In this document: positions 46,444 through 57,014 of the stretch, piece by piece
Position numbering within the stretch: the stretch's first letter is position 1
Layout of the letters: each line of letters starts with the position of its first letter
Assembly (NCBI GenBank): GCA_009760855.2
Contig: WPIO01000031.1
Location: forward strand, 1,321,001 to 1,385,000
DNA length: 64,000 nucleotides
Direction: 5' to 3'
Source of the DNA: Cristatella mucedo
Lineage: Eukaryota > Bryozoa > Phylactolaemata > Cristatellidae
Notes under the pieces: model-generated
What the model was told of the DNA's origin: nothing
Database searches by the model: none
The model's input: the letters and a program-made list of their open reading frames with translations, nothing else
Position numbers and translations under genes: made by a program

Positions 46444-47229
46444 AAAAAGCCAGTGTATCAAGACGGACAACAATTTCGGGAAGACGAGATGTTAGAATGC
46501 AGCGCTCTGGCCGAGGACCAGCCAGGCTTTCAGCTGATGCCAGCGCTGACTTTCAGCTGCCCTCCGTGCTGGTCATGGCAACAAGCTGGCCCGTACTATC
46601 CAGTAAGGCAGTCGGCGCCGAGTCTACAGCAGAGTTATCTTTCGACGACGATCAACAAAGAGCGAGCGGACTGGGTGATGAGGCGGCAACGTCGTCGCGA
46701 CTTCGACGAACAGTGGTCAGCGGGCCTCACCAGGATCGGCCCTCCGACCAGCACCTATATCCGGCTGAGAGTCAGCAGTTTAGTCGACGCGGCCAGCTCT
46801 ACCGATCGTACTCGCAGGGCGTTCATAATGAGAGTGCTCAGCTGCACCAGCGCGACGCCGTTCGCCGGTCGACCGAAGCGCTCGCCCACACTGCACTAGC
46901 CGCAGCCGCCGAGCAGGATCGCACGATCCTCGGCGAGTCGCCGCTCCACCGCTCCTTCGCCGGTCTTCAAATGGAACCGAGCCTGCGGTCACGAAGTCAA
47001 AGAAGAGACGCCGAAGAGGCTCCGAATCGGCGTATAGGCGTAGGCCGTGAGACTGCGAAGCCAGCGTACTTCTCAGAGGACGTCATGACGAGCGAGTCTG
47101 TTCGAGTCTCGGTGCCTCGGGCTGACGTGGACGTCGAAACTCGAGAAGGTGTAGCGTCTCGGCGAACGAGCGCAGCCGCTCCTCGGCGCCATGGCGACGA
47201 CAGAGCTTCACCCCCTATTGGCGCCAAAG
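46444..47229 (+). CDS. long Arg/Ser/Ala-rich exon (262 codons, phase 1-1)
   Basis: Acceptor TTTATGCGTAACTGTAG|AA and donor AAAG|GTGAGT. Charged and low in complexity, probably disordered. Traces of the short units remain: LRRTVVSGPHQD (compare DRTVISGLPKDG in exon 1), DAVRRSTEALAHTALAAAAE (compare AEVLRRSTDPLADEAAAADL in the exon at 52882) and SGRGPARLSADASAD near the start. This suggests fused, diverged units. No domain recognised. Confidence 0.72.
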
Positions 47230-47960
47230 GTGAGTGCATTTGAGTCGCCGCTGCTTTGACTCGGTTCGGGTCTGCTCGTAAGCACTGTAGTTTATTCGAA
47301 TCTCGAAAACAGTTGATTACAGCCGAAGGGGAAAGCTACGGTGCCGATGGAGCCTGCAGTTGCTGTGTATCTTCCTTTCCAGCATATGTAAAAGTTCGTA
47401 GACAGAAATCTAGTTCTCTTAAGGCGCATTGTTTGAACACATTATTATCATTATTATTTTTTATGAAACAGACTTGGGTAGCATAACTGCAAGCCTTATG
47501 TTTCTTGCGAATGCGGGTGTGCCTTAAAGGGTTCGATCTGCGACAATGCTCGACTTTGGGTCCAGGGACTGAGTCGTTGCTGCGACGGAGATTTTGCCAC
47601 AGCTCACTTGCCCCAGGCTCTTTGCCTATGGGTAACTTGCCCGCACTTCACAATCTAGGTCGTGGCGCACGAAATTTGGTATAGCTAATCGCAAGCTGAG
47701 TGATAGCCATGGAAGGCTTTTCTGCCTCTATATAAATGAAACTGTCAAATAGCCTGATATGTACATTACTTCTTTTACTTAAATCTTGGGTTGTTTTCGA
47801 ATCAAAACTGACTCGTTATTAGCAAAACGCAAGTTATTAGCAAAAACATTAAGGTGATTGTGCTAAGAAAGAATTGTGGGAAGTAGTGCATGAGTAACGA
47901 CAAGCAACGGCTCGGAATAAGTATCGCCTTGGCATCTAACCTGATTTAGGAACGCCTCCC
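47230..47960. other. intron with a short LINE A tail
   Basis: CCAGCATATGTAAAAGTTCG and TCTAGTTCTCTTAAGGCGCA at 47379-47430 are a LINE A tail on +. Nothing else recognised. Confidence 0.5.
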
Positions 47961-47964
47961 GGAC

Positions 47965-48210
47965 TGTCGGCTTGACTCTCAGTCGATGTGACTGTGTCTA
48001 TGCGTGCTAACACTGTTGCATGCTGCCACTAACCACACTTGCATCTGACCCTGTTCGTGTCACCCCTAACCATGTTATTCATGTTGTTTATCAAGCATGA
48101 TACCACTCACCATGCGATCGTGTTTCCTTTGCAGAAAATGTAAAGCGCTTAGAAAGAGATTGAGTTCTCTGAGGGCACTTTATCAAGTGTATTATTATTA
48201 TTATTACTTC
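47965..48210 (+). mobile_element. LINE family A, 3' untranslated tail
   Basis: TGTGTCTATGCGTGCTAACA, then TTTGCAGAAAATGTAAAGCG, then TTGAGTTCTCTGAGGGCACT and (ATT)n. A good reference for the family A tail. Confidence 0.85.
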
Positions 48211-49169
48211 TCTTAAACTTGAAAATCTCTCAGTAGGATCTTAACGCTTCCGTATGCTATACAAATACGCGGCTGGAAAGACTGTTCAATTGGGAAAGCG
48301 ACCTTAAGTGAAAAGAGACCTTAAGAGATATCACGGCGCTACAAAGATTTGACCAGATACTTTGTGCTTTCATTGAGGGCTGGACCAATGGCCTCCGAAA
48401 TCCGGGCCTACGACAGTGTCAGCTCTTCAATGTTGATATTTAACCGGAACTCATTTGACCTTCCTCTATTTTGTCTAAAACTTCGCTAGTGCACTAGTCT
48501 GCAGTGGGCTTCCGGTGCGTTTAAGCAAGAATTGCCCCACATTTCGTTCAGCAGATGGGTTCACTTCTGTTGACATACTTTCGGCTACAACAAAAAAAGA
48601 GCTCAGATGGCCAATCTATCCCGGCCACATCCAAAGCCCGCTCTCGCTCGAGCCCATAAATTGAACGCATCACTTGATCTATTCGATTGCGGTTAGGTGC
48701 TCGCACTTCATTGCTGAGGCCACGAGTTCAAGTCCTGAAAAGGGGAAACTTGTATCACCGGTTGCTAGCATTGTGAGACCTGCTATGAATCCCCTGCCGC
48801 TGTGTACGTAAATGGGGCAGTTAGGTAAGCCTCTGTATACTTTAGCGACAACCTTCGTGGGGCTCTAAATTCCACATTGCAATCTGTCACAGCAAGAAAC
48901 GAGCACGCGCACTCGTGCGCTAAGTACGGTCTAAGCTCTGATTCGTTAGCCGGCGCTGACGTACGAGAAAAGGCAGAACAGTGGGCCTCTTTTACTGAAC
49001 GGAAGCTTTCACTTTCCTACTCCCGTGCGATATAGCCCCTTAAAAACTCGCGATGAAAGTTGAGCTAACACAAAGGTCTTGTTTTATTTCCGTGCGGGCC
49101 GTGAAGACACACGGCCCCTCTCCCGCTGCCTCATGTGAGGCAGCGTATTGCTTCTGAAAAACTTTTAAT
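48211..49169. other. intron, nothing recognised
   Basis: A tRNA-like patch near 48690-48740 (GGTGCTCGCACTTCATTGCT, GAGTTCAAGTCCTG) may be a very old SINE2. Nothing else seen. Confidence 0.35.
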
Positions 49170-49300
49170 TCATGGGTGTAGTGCCTCAAGAGAACTCAAT
49201 CTCTATCTAGCTCGCTTTTTACATGTGCCGTAAGGCTTGAACCCACGACCTTGGTCGTTAAAGGCGAGCACTCGAGCCCTGGGCCAAAGGGCATTGTGTG
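49170..49300 (-). mobile_element. SINE1 copy
   Basis: GCCTCAAGAGAACTCAATCT, GCTTGAACCCACGACC and GAGCCCTGGGCCAAAGG match SINE1 on the minus strand. Confidence 0.8.
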
Positions 49301-49634
49301 TGACTTCCTGTTTCCGGTCAACCAGGAGCCATGACAGAGCGTTTCGCAGCGATCTTGCGGATCTGTGCTTCGTTTTTCGAACACTGATTACAGGTTCGTT
49401 TTGGAGGCGTCTAAGAACTGGCAGCGTAGATGCTTTGTTGCCAATTGCTAAGGCGCGACATAACATATTTGCTATAGCCTAACAGAGTTCGCATGAGAGA
49501 GCTGATAGCGAGCTTGGATATTCGTCGTGACAGACGGTAAAACTTAAAATCGATATCATCATACAAATAATACCTGAGTCCACAGCTCATGCAGATAAAT
49601 AAATGGCAAGGTACTTTTGGGGTTTAAAAAAATC

Positions 49635-49805
49635 CTAGCTGATTAAACAGCCTCTTGTTGTATAGCTACAGAAGAGCCTTTACGGCTATCACCAACACTT
49701 GCAGTGGCGATAAAGGATCGCTCACCACAGGATTCGAACCCATGACCTCGGGGCCGAGGTCGTGAAAAGCAACAGCCTTACCTAGTGAGCCATTACGACT
49801 TACTG
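49635..49805 (-). mobile_element. SINE2, full-length copy
   Basis: TAGCTGATTAAACAGCCTCT to CCTTACCTAGTGAGCCATTA. On the minus strand it has a box A-like TGGCTCACTAGGTAAGG and a box B-like GGGTTCGAATCC. Confidence 0.87.
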
Positions 49806-49974
49806 GGGTTTCGCCCAACGTGTACGGTTTATTTACTAGGCTGTAAGCAAATGGCATACACGTGTGCTCTTTGTTCATGGGCTTGTACTAACTTTACTTA
49901 TTCATGTCTGCCGACCCATGTCAATGCTTTTATATCCGTCTGTAACTCCTCAAAGAGACAACGACTACGTGAGT

Positions 49975-50250
49975 ATTGCGCAGGTGAGTTTTCTCCAGCA
50001 CATTCAAAGACTGTGAGGCTTTTGGTATGCGTATGGTAGCCGTGCAGACTTCATCTCACTAAGCAAAGAGGAAGCGGGGAAGCATAGATGAATCAGGAGG
50101 GCAGTCAAGATAATCAATAGCATGGAAGTTGCAGCTCAGAACGGCTGGAAACGATGTGTCACAGTCGGCAGCAGGATAGTGAGTGTCGTTGAGTAAGAAT
50201 TGCGGAATTGAGGTCTGCAGTCTAGGACAAGCGGAACAAATGCTTTTGGC
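49975..50250 (-). mobile_element. LINE family B, decayed 3' end
   Basis: GGTGAGTTTTCTCCAGCACA, GGCTTTTGGTATGCGTATGG and AGGATAGTGAGTGTCGTTGA resemble the minus-strand 3' end of family B. Confidence 0.7.
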
Positions 50251-50966
50251 TAATGGCTCCCTGTCAGAAGGCGGCTGTCATGTGAGTTAAAATACTCCTT
50301 GCTTTCTATTGGTGGTCGTCCTTACTCGGCGTTACTTTTAGATTAGAGAGCACGGTCCTAAAGCGATGGCGGCCATGACGAACTACTAGACTGCGACACT
50401 CACTTTCTCTACTTGCACTGATTAATAACCGTTTTTGTTTTAAGCACGAGCATGCTTGCTTGCTTTCTTGACCATTGCACAAGTTAATGCACATAGACTA
50501 CACACACGTCCGTCTCAGGTGCGCGCATGTGCCCACAATTGCACTCACTTTGTTGATTTGCCTGCTTTTGGTCAAATTTCGCCAGCAGCATGCTTTCTTG
50601 CATTGTACATGTGTGCATGCACAGCTATGATCACCTGAAGCGTGACGATGCCGATCGCTGAGGAGGAGGCGTACCCCGCCGCTTGCCAACCAGCGTAGCC
50701 AACCGCCGAGTCACTGCTCGATACGCGGAATGCCCAACAAGCAGGTCGAGTCACCCGAAGCATTTCTGGCGCCACTCTACTTACCGTTACTAAGAGGTCG
50801 TTAGCTTTTTTGCGTGAACTAGACCGAGATACAAAGCATAAATAGGAGATTTTACTGAACTTCATTCGAAAGCCCACAATTTCACCGTGCGTCTGGTTCA
50901 GCGTTGTCCCCACACTCCTCAAAAACTCTCGCCAAGACAGTCGAACGGATCCAGCCCTAATAATAA
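50251..50966. other. intron, nothing recognised
   Basis: Short ORFs only; no unit signature. Confidence 0.4.
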
Positions 50967-51135
50967 CAGTAGCTGATTTGACAGCCTCGTTTGTATAGCG
51001 TCAGAGGACCCCTAACGGCAATCGCCGCCGCTTGCACTTGGCAATAAAGGATTGCCTACTGCAGGGCTCAAACCCACCCACGACCTCGGTCGTGAATGGT
51101 GACCACCTGACTTCCTTGGCTATTGCCCGCCTATC
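50967..51135 (-). mobile_element. SINE2 copy
   Basis: AGCTGATTTGACAGCCTCGT, CGGCAATCGCCGCCGCTTGC and CCACGACCTCGGTCGTGAAT; a small duplication (CACCCA) lies in the box B area. Confidence 0.8.
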
Positions 51136-51254
51136 GCCCAGGGTGTTCCCACAGAGAAAATAACTAGCAGTAGCAGGGCTGGTTCAGGCTACCAGTGGTC
51201 CCGAAGAAATCCCTTGTGCCTTAAACGCCGCCATAATGAATAAAATATAAAATA

Positions 51255-51425
51255 CTAGCTGATTTAACAGCCTCTTTTAGTATAGCGACAGAAGAGCCTT
51301 TACGGCTATCACCACTGCTTGCAGTGGCGATCGAGGATCGCCAACCGCTGGATTCGAACCCACGACCTCGGGGCCGAGGTCGTGAAAAACAACCGCCTTA
51401 CCTAGTGGGCCATTGCAGCTCACCA
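51255..51425 (-). mobile_element. SINE2, full-length copy
   Basis: TAGCTGATTTAACAGCCTCT to CTTACCTAGTGGGCCATTGC, nearly identical in layout to the copy at 49635. Confidence 0.88.
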
Positions 51426-51556
51426 AGAAGAAGATCCGTCGCCTTGAACCCCTTGAGGAATGTTCCGACTTCAGCCTCTAACTAACCAGGTACGGGAGCA
51501 ATCGACCGCGTGTACATATACCATATACGAGTGCGTCCGACGTGCACCGTTCACGT

Positions 51557-51722
51557 GCCGTCGCCCCCCCCCCCCGCGTCCGGTAAAGTCGGAATTAGTA
51601 CAGTGACAAACGCGAGCGCCCCTCCGACTTCTTGGCCGATGCTGGCCGTCCGCTAACCCTTCATTTCAGCACGGCTGCCCAGACCGAGCCGGCAGACTCG
51701 CTCGAGAGACAAGGATTTCTGC
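51557..51722 (+). repeat. partial duplicate of the 52755-52915 intron and exon edges
   Basis: GTAAAGTCGGAATTAGTACA, TTGGCCGATGCTGGCCGTCC, TTTCAGCACGGCTGCCCAGA and CCGAGCCGGCAGACTCGCTC repeat the donor, whole 91-nt intron and exon start at 52770-52910. A C-run replaces part of the upstream exon edge. Sequence beyond GAGAGAC diverges, so no exon body is present. A stranded copy of a splice junction. Confidence 0.85.
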
Positions 51723-52029
51723 CGCACAACCGACTTCGGAGCTCCTGCCGTCGTCCCTGGGGTCGATACTTGCTTCAATGTTGATGTGCGTGGGCGGAAG
51801 GATGGCTGCCTGAATGCAACCAGCTCGAAGGCTCGTGCTCTACCATCCAACGAAAAGTACGGGCCGCGAAAATGGCGAGTAAATCTCAGATTGCCGCGAA
51901 ATCAAGGGTTTCAGTTCGATAAACCTCTTTCAACACCACAAACTACTCTCTTCTTCAGTTCTTGGTGTCTTGATGATTCACAGTAATGACGCCTAGGTCG
52001 TTGAGAGACGGGATGCCAACATTTAACTA

Positions 52030-52200
52030 ATACATCTCATTTGAATATCGCCCCAATAAAACTTAATCTCTTTCAAGGCCTACGTATCCCGCAGAGCCTA
52101 CGCATGCCGAGTTTTACGTATGCCGCAGAGCTCGAGCCCACGACCTCATTCATTAACCTTAACCCCCCCCCCCCGGCCCGCCTAACCAGGGCGGTCATTT
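52030..52200 (-). mobile_element. SINE1, rearranged copy
   Basis: ATCGCCCCAATAAAACTTAA, GCTCGAGCCCACGACCTC and a C-run at 52165-52174. TACG(T/C)ATGCCGCAGAG occurs more than once, indicating internal duplication. Confidence 0.6.
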
Positions 52201-52380
52201 TGTCACAGCAATCATGACGAAAAACTTCGGTGCCGTTTAAAGACGAGCGAGCGGTATGCAGCTAGGTAGCAGATACATAGCGACAGGGTGACTATATTTG
52301 GTGTGAAATGCCGATTTCTAATAGGATTTCCGCCGAATTTCCTCAAGCCTCTGCGATCCCACTGTCTTGTTCCGCTGCAG

Positions 52381-52790
52381 ATCCGGCAACGCCGTTTAAG
52401 TCGGGCCGAGGCCCCAAGTACTCGCCGGAATTAACCAGCGCCGACCGGCTTCGACCGGTCGGCGCCGGCGGAGCCGCCGGAAGCGCTTCACGGCCGCTGA
52501 GCTCAGGAAGCCCGATCGACAACGACTCGAGGTTCGCGGGCGCTTCTCTCGTCAGCGGCGGCACGGAAGACCCTGACTTGAGCCACGGCCCGGCCGAGCG
52601 CTGCGGTCGCAGCCGCGGCGGCGCGGGGCGAGGCGGGCGGGCTCTCGAGGGTCAAATCGCCAGCACCCGACGTCGGCTCGAGGCCCGAGGCTGGGATCGG
52701 GCGTCGTCGGGCCGCTCGACGGGCAGCGCGATTCGGCAGCGGCCGCGGACGAGCGTGCCGTCGCCTCCGCATCCGATAAAGTCGGAATCG
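52381..52790 (+). CDS. long Gly/Arg/Ser-rich exon
   Basis: Acceptor CTTGTTCCGCTGCAG|AT gives phase 1. The frame is open: D-PATPFKSGRGPKYSPELT, RLRPVGAGGAAGSASRPLSS, GRSRGGAGRGGRALEG. Donor TCG|GTAAAG after 52790 is phase 0 and pairs with the in-phase acceptor GCCGCCCAG|ACC at 52881. Reading on reaches TGA at 52798-52800, so a splice is needed. Very GC-rich, probably disordered, no known domain. Confidence 0.6.
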
Positions 52791-52881
52791 GTAAAGTGAC
52801 AAACTCGAGCGCCCCGCCGACGGCACCGTCTTGGCCGATGCTGGCAGTCCCCTAACCGTTCATTCCAGCACGGCCGCCCAG

Positions 52882-53785
52882 ACCGAGCCGGCAGACTCGC
52901 TTGAGAGACGACGCTCGGCAGCTGCGGCGGCGGATTCGCGGGCGCCAGCCGACCGCAGCACTGACCGCCGCGGAGGAGCCAGGGGCGAAGGGTATTACGA
53001 AGCATCTTACGACGGAGCAGGAGGAGCGGCAGTCTCGGGACAGCCTAAATACACGGAGTCTCGACGAGAGTCAGCGCTCGATCGTACCGAGGGCGCCACC
53101 GCCGCTGAGGGAGCGCCGTCTGCCGCCGTCGCCGCCGCGTCCTCGACGAGTGCTTCGCTACGGCCCTCCGACGGCGCTCTGAGCTCGGCCGATGCTGCAA
53201 TGAGCGAGCTCACGGCGCCGTCGCCCCTCGACGCCCGGAGCGCCGCCATCGAGCCCAGCGACGTGTACTGGCGGCGGCACTACGTCCGAGGCTCGGGCGG
53301 AGGCACGGCGCTTGGGGCACCGCTGCAGCAGCGGAGTCCTGCAGAAGTGCTTCGCCGCTCCACCGATCCGCTCGCCGATGAGGCGGCCGCTGCCGACCTG
53401 CAGCCACCAGTCGGCTCGGAGCGGAGCGAGTGGTACTGGGCGCAACACACTGACCGCCACTCGGGCGAGCGCCACTCGCCCGGCACAGGCGCCAATCCTC
53501 GTCCTCGAGATGGCCGAGCGACCGGACCGTCGGCTCGCGCACCAGACGAGCCCGGCCAGCTGTCGCCGCCGGCGCCGCTCGCTCCGCTGACGGCCGACTG
53601 GCCGGCTCTGAAGACGCATCGACGAGAGACGTCGCACGACCTGCGAAGCACTGCTTTCATCGCATACATCGCGGCTCGTTGGCTGTCGCTGACGGTCGCG
53701 CGAGCGAGAGCGGCCGCTCGATACAACTCGGTGGTGACCGCCGAAGCCGAGTTCACGGCGAGCGATCCGCCGAAGAAGCTCGACG
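52882..53785 (+). CDS. long Arg/Ala/Ser-rich exon (about 300 codons)
   Basis: Start chosen for phase 0 with the previous donor; the stronger-looking acceptor CATTCCAG at 52868 is phase 2 and would need the weak donor AAA|GTCGGA at 52780. End GACG|GTAGGT is phase 1. Two internal units are visible: EPSDVYWRRHYVRGSGGG followed by AEVLRRSTDPLADEAAAADL, and SERSEWYWAQHTDRHSGERH. They may be diverged SSWxDGP units fused without introns. The C-terminal FIAYIAARWLSLTVARARAA is the only hydrophobic stretch and is too broken by Arg for a sure membrane segment. Confidence 0.65.
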
Positions 53786-53877
53786 GTAGGTCGGCGTTCA
53801 CGTGAGGGACAGCTGTCGCCTGCTTCGGCTGCTGCCGCCGCCGAGGCAATTCGGCCATTTTCGTCGACGGCCATTCT

Positions 53878-53904
53878 CTCCCTCCCTCCCTCCCTCTCTC
53901 TCTC
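53878..53904 (+). repeat. (CCCT)n/(CT)n tract upstream of an acceptor
   Basis: CCCTCCCTCCCTCCCT then CTCTCTCTC; it acts as part of the pyrimidine-rich region before the acceptor at 53917. Confidence 0.85.
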
Positions 53905-53917
53905 GGTGCTTTTTCAG

Positions 53918-54631
53918 TGGCAACGCTCAGTCGGTCACCGGGCGCAACCGGCCCCCGCCGCGCGAGTCGCTTCGTCGAAGATTCTCCTGAGCCGGCTGGC
54001 CTGCCGCCGGGACTGCGGCGACAGCAGCAGCAGGAGCTGACGGCGCAGCAAACGCCTCCTCAGCAGACGCCGACGCAGCTGGGGAAGTCGTCGTTCGCCG
54101 GCCACCGCGCCCGAGGCTCCGTCCGCTTCGTTGAGATCGTCTCCGCCCTGCGGCAGGTCACTGTCGCGGCGGTAGGTAGCGGCGGCGGTGGTGCGGAGGG
54201 ACAGGTCGGTGAGGGCCTCGACGGCGGCGGTGGTATGCGCTCAGAGCTGACGATCGACGGCACTGCCATTCGTTTGTCTCACCGGCCGCTCGGCGACGCC
54301 GACGGCATGGCCAATGGCGGTGCTGCCGATCGTGCAAATGCTGGCCAACGGCTTCGGCACTCTCAGTCTCGCGAAGCTGTGGGCTCAGCTGCCCCAGGCT
54401 CGAACTCTCAGTCGAACAGCGCTCCCGCCGCCGCCGAACGAGGTCTGGCCGCCGAGGAGGACGGTGACCGCATAGACGCCTTCGCGATTTCGACGGCCCT
54501 GAGCGTGGTGGACGATACCGAAGCAGGCCGGCGGCGAGGAAGCGGAGCCGACCGTGGCCTCTACGGAAACGGACTTGGGCTTACGCTGCCGCCATCGTCG
54601 TCGGGGCGATCCCAGTCGCCGGAATTCCTCG
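53918..54631 (+). CDS. long Gly/Gln/Ala-rich exon (238 codons, phase 1-1)
   Basis: Acceptor GTGCTTTTTCAG|TG; donor CTCG|GTATTT is weak. It reads V-ATLSRSPGATGPRRASRF, LRRQQQQELTAQQTPPQQTP, RGSVRFVEIVSALRQVTVAA, GGGGAEGQVGEGLDGGGG, then a Ser/Asn-rich part and a Ser-rich end. Low complexity, presumably disordered, apart from the VRFVEIVSALRQVTVAAV stretch. Confidence 0.7.
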
Positions 54632-54795
54632 GTATTTTCTTTGACTTCGCGATTTGAAGAATCCTTTATTAGTTTCTTTTTCCATCGAATGTCTCGCAGA
54701 ATGGCGCGGGTACGCGAAAAACTTTCCTGCTGCAATTCAAAACATTGGACTCGCAGCGAGCCGCGACTTTCTTCCTCTCCCTCTCTCTGCTGCAG

Positions 54796-55077
54796 GAAGT
54801 GACGTGGGTCCACCGCTTCCCGCCGAGGAGCCCGCCATCAGCGGCCGAGAAACGCTGAGACCCGACACCGCGAGGCTCAGCGTCGGCGGCCGAGTGAGCA
54901 GTAGTCGGCTGTCGTTCGACGCCGCCCAGAACCACAGGAACAACAATAGGCGAAATACTTCCGGCCAGTCGTCGAACCTGGGCGAAATTATCAATGGGCG
55001 CGATACGTGGGCTTGGACCTCGGCCGACACGAAAAATGCCGGAACAGCACTCAGACTCGACTCGCTTGAGCTCGCCG
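54796..55077 (+). CDS. NNNR-type exon (94 codons, phase 1-1)
   Basis: Acceptor CTCTCTGCTGCAG|GA and donor GCCG|GTGAGC. It contains ISGRETLRPDTARLSVGG and NHRNNNRRNTSGQSSNLGEI, then RDTWAWTSADTK. The NNNRR block also occurs in the exons at 56862 and 63140, linking this exon to the following cassettes. Confidence 0.75.
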
Positions 55078-55299
55078 GTGAGCTCGAGGCTGCTACAACC
55101 ACGAAACGCTAACGTGGCTCGGGTAGCGGCACGATGCTTGCAATCTGTAGAGCAGAAGCTCGCGATTCGCCGAAGACGACAACACCGCACTCAATACCTT
55201 TCGCGGTGGCACCCGGGCGCCTTAGAAAAACCGCAAAGAATTTCCCTATATATTGTGGCTCCATTCGGCAGGTGACTTCCGATTGACTCGTTTATAAGG

Positions 55300-55389
55300 T
55301 TTCAGCCAGGTCGTAAGTCTTACAATAATCTCGTTCATGCACAATTTCAGCCAGGTCGTAAGTCCTACAATAATCTCGTTCATACACAA
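55300..55389. repeat. 45-nt tandem duplication with acceptor-like TTTCAG
   Basis: Two 45-nt units (55300-55344 and 55345-55389) that differ at only two positions. Each holds TTTCAGCCAGGTCGTAAGT, an acceptor-like and a donor-like motif four bases apart. Confidence 0.93.
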
Positions 55390-56209
55390 TCATAAATAGT
55401 TCATAAGCCACGGCTTGTCGCGGCTTTTTCATAAGTGGCTCTCAGCTCAAAGTCAGCGCTCTTCCACAAAGTTAATTAATTAAGCCCGATAAGCCTGCGA
55501 TTGCAGCTGTGACGTGCAATACAGTGGAGTCAATGAGTCTTAGTGTATGCCCCTATATTTCGCAGTGAACATAGACATACTCAGCAGATTGGAATCGGAG
55601 TAAGTGCCACTTGGACGTATTAAGCGGCCATGCTAAATACCCGGCCATGTTCAACGTGCAGGTCAGGGGAAATTACTTGCCGCTTTCCTAAAATTGCAAG
55701 CTGACCTGGCGCCGTTTGCTTTTATTATATTAAGCTAGTTATTTTTACTTAGTTGAGTATCCTGACTTTGTATCCGGAAATATGTCACTCTCATAAAGAG
55801 TTTGAGCTTAAACAAAATCCGACCAGTGACTGTCGGAATAGCAGGCTTTATGCCACTATCCACTTTCAAAAAAATGATATAATGAGCAGTAGATTGACTT
55901 GAACCGAAAGAGAACCGCCGAAGACGGTTTCAAAAACCTTTCCTGTAAGAACTGTCGCCCGTCTGCCGCGCCCTATTGCTACATGGTTTTAATTGGGTGC
56001 ACTTATGAGCAGAGCATTAATTCACCCCATCGAGTCAATTATGTATAGCAATTTTCTGAAAGACCGCGTTGCATATAAAAAAAAATAAAAATTCAACTGT
56101 CCATGTGACTCGTGCATCGTGCGAGTGACGATTGTATTCGACAGCCACTCTTATATGCACTGCATTATCGGAATTGCAGCATCCTACAGTGTCACGCCTG
56201 CAGTTGATT
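55390..56209. other. intron, nothing recognised
   Basis: No family repeat or paralogous exon seen. Confidence 0.4.
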
Positions 56210-56480
56210 TGGATATGCATTTAGTGAGTCTCCGTGATTCATTCTGTATGTGCCTATGCGTGCTGACTGTGCACTGTGCATGCTGCACTGTGCAGGCTGC
56301 CACTAACCATACTTGCATACCGACCTTGTGCATGTCACAACTAATCATGTTATTCATATTGTCTATTGAGCATGCTACCACTAACCATTCAATTGTGCTT
56401 CCTTTGCAGCAAATGTAAAGTGCCTAGAAAGATATTGAGTTCTCTGAGGGCGCTAATTAAATGTATTATTATTATTATAT
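56210..56480 (+). mobile_element. LINE family A, 3' tail abutting an exon
   Basis: TGCCTATGCGTGCTGACTGT, TTTGCAGCAAATGTAAAGTG, TTGAGTTCTCTGAGGGCGCT and (ATT)n. The tail ends within a few bases of the acceptor at 56485. Confidence 0.88.
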
Positions 56481-56485
56481 TCTAG

Positions 56486-56779
56486 AGCAAGATGGCAGCC
56501 GTCAGCTCTTCCAGATGGCTGACCACGTGGAAGGCGCAGCAGTACCAAAGCAGTTTGATATAAGCACAGAAGACGTAGGAAGCATGGGCCCAGAGCAGCG
56601 AAAAATTTCGTTGACCGAGGTCTTGAGTCCGCTAAAAGAGGAGACTCTCCTAATGTCAACACTGCTTGACGGTGCCATTTCCGCATTCGAAACCGACGCA
56701 GCTGGTGCCAGTCCTCTTTTACCAACGGTCATTTTACCTGATGCGGAGCACCTGCCACGGATAGATTTCAACCAGCTGG
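56486..56779 (+). CDS. cassette exon a, copy 1 (98 codons, phase 1-1)
   Basis: Acceptor TATATTCTAG|AG and donor CTGG|GTACAC. It reads E-QDGSRQLFQMADHVEGAA, EQRKISLTEVLSPLKEETLL, DGAISAFETDAAG and LPRIDFNQLG. RKISLTEVLSP matches RRISLTEARP in the exon at 62735. More acidic than the earlier exons. No known domain recognised. Confidence 0.72.
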
Positions 56780-56861
56780 GTACACGAGCACTAATTAAAA
56801 GCGTTTTTGCAGTTACTTTTCACCGAATTTCATCCGCACTCATTTCCGGTGCGATTCGTAG

Positions 56862-57014
56862 AGGCGCCGGCGAAGGACGACAATCAGGAAAACTCCTTCA
56901 GCCTGTTGTCTTTCCTCGGCGCAAACAACAATCGCCGATCTACAGCGTTCAGTTGGTCTTCCAATGAAACTCGTGGAGCTGACCCGATCGTGATGGAAGC
57001 AGGCCAGGAATCAG
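56862..57014 (+). CDS. cassette exon b, copy 1 (51 codons, phase 1-1)
   Basis: Acceptor GCGATTCGTAG|AG and donor TCAG|GTAAGA. It reads E-APAKDDNQENSFSLLSFLG, ANNNRRSTAFSWSSNE, then VMEAGQES. GANNNRRST matches GENNNRQPT in the exon at 63140, and RRSTAFSW echoes the RRPSASSW core. The preceding intron is 82 nt. Confidence 0.75.

Noticed and set aside
53158-53874. Long minus-strand ORFs opposite the GC-rich exons (up to 238 codons)
   Set aside because: Stop-poor because of GC-rich antisense codons; the + strand frame has splice borders and paralogy, the minus frames have neither.
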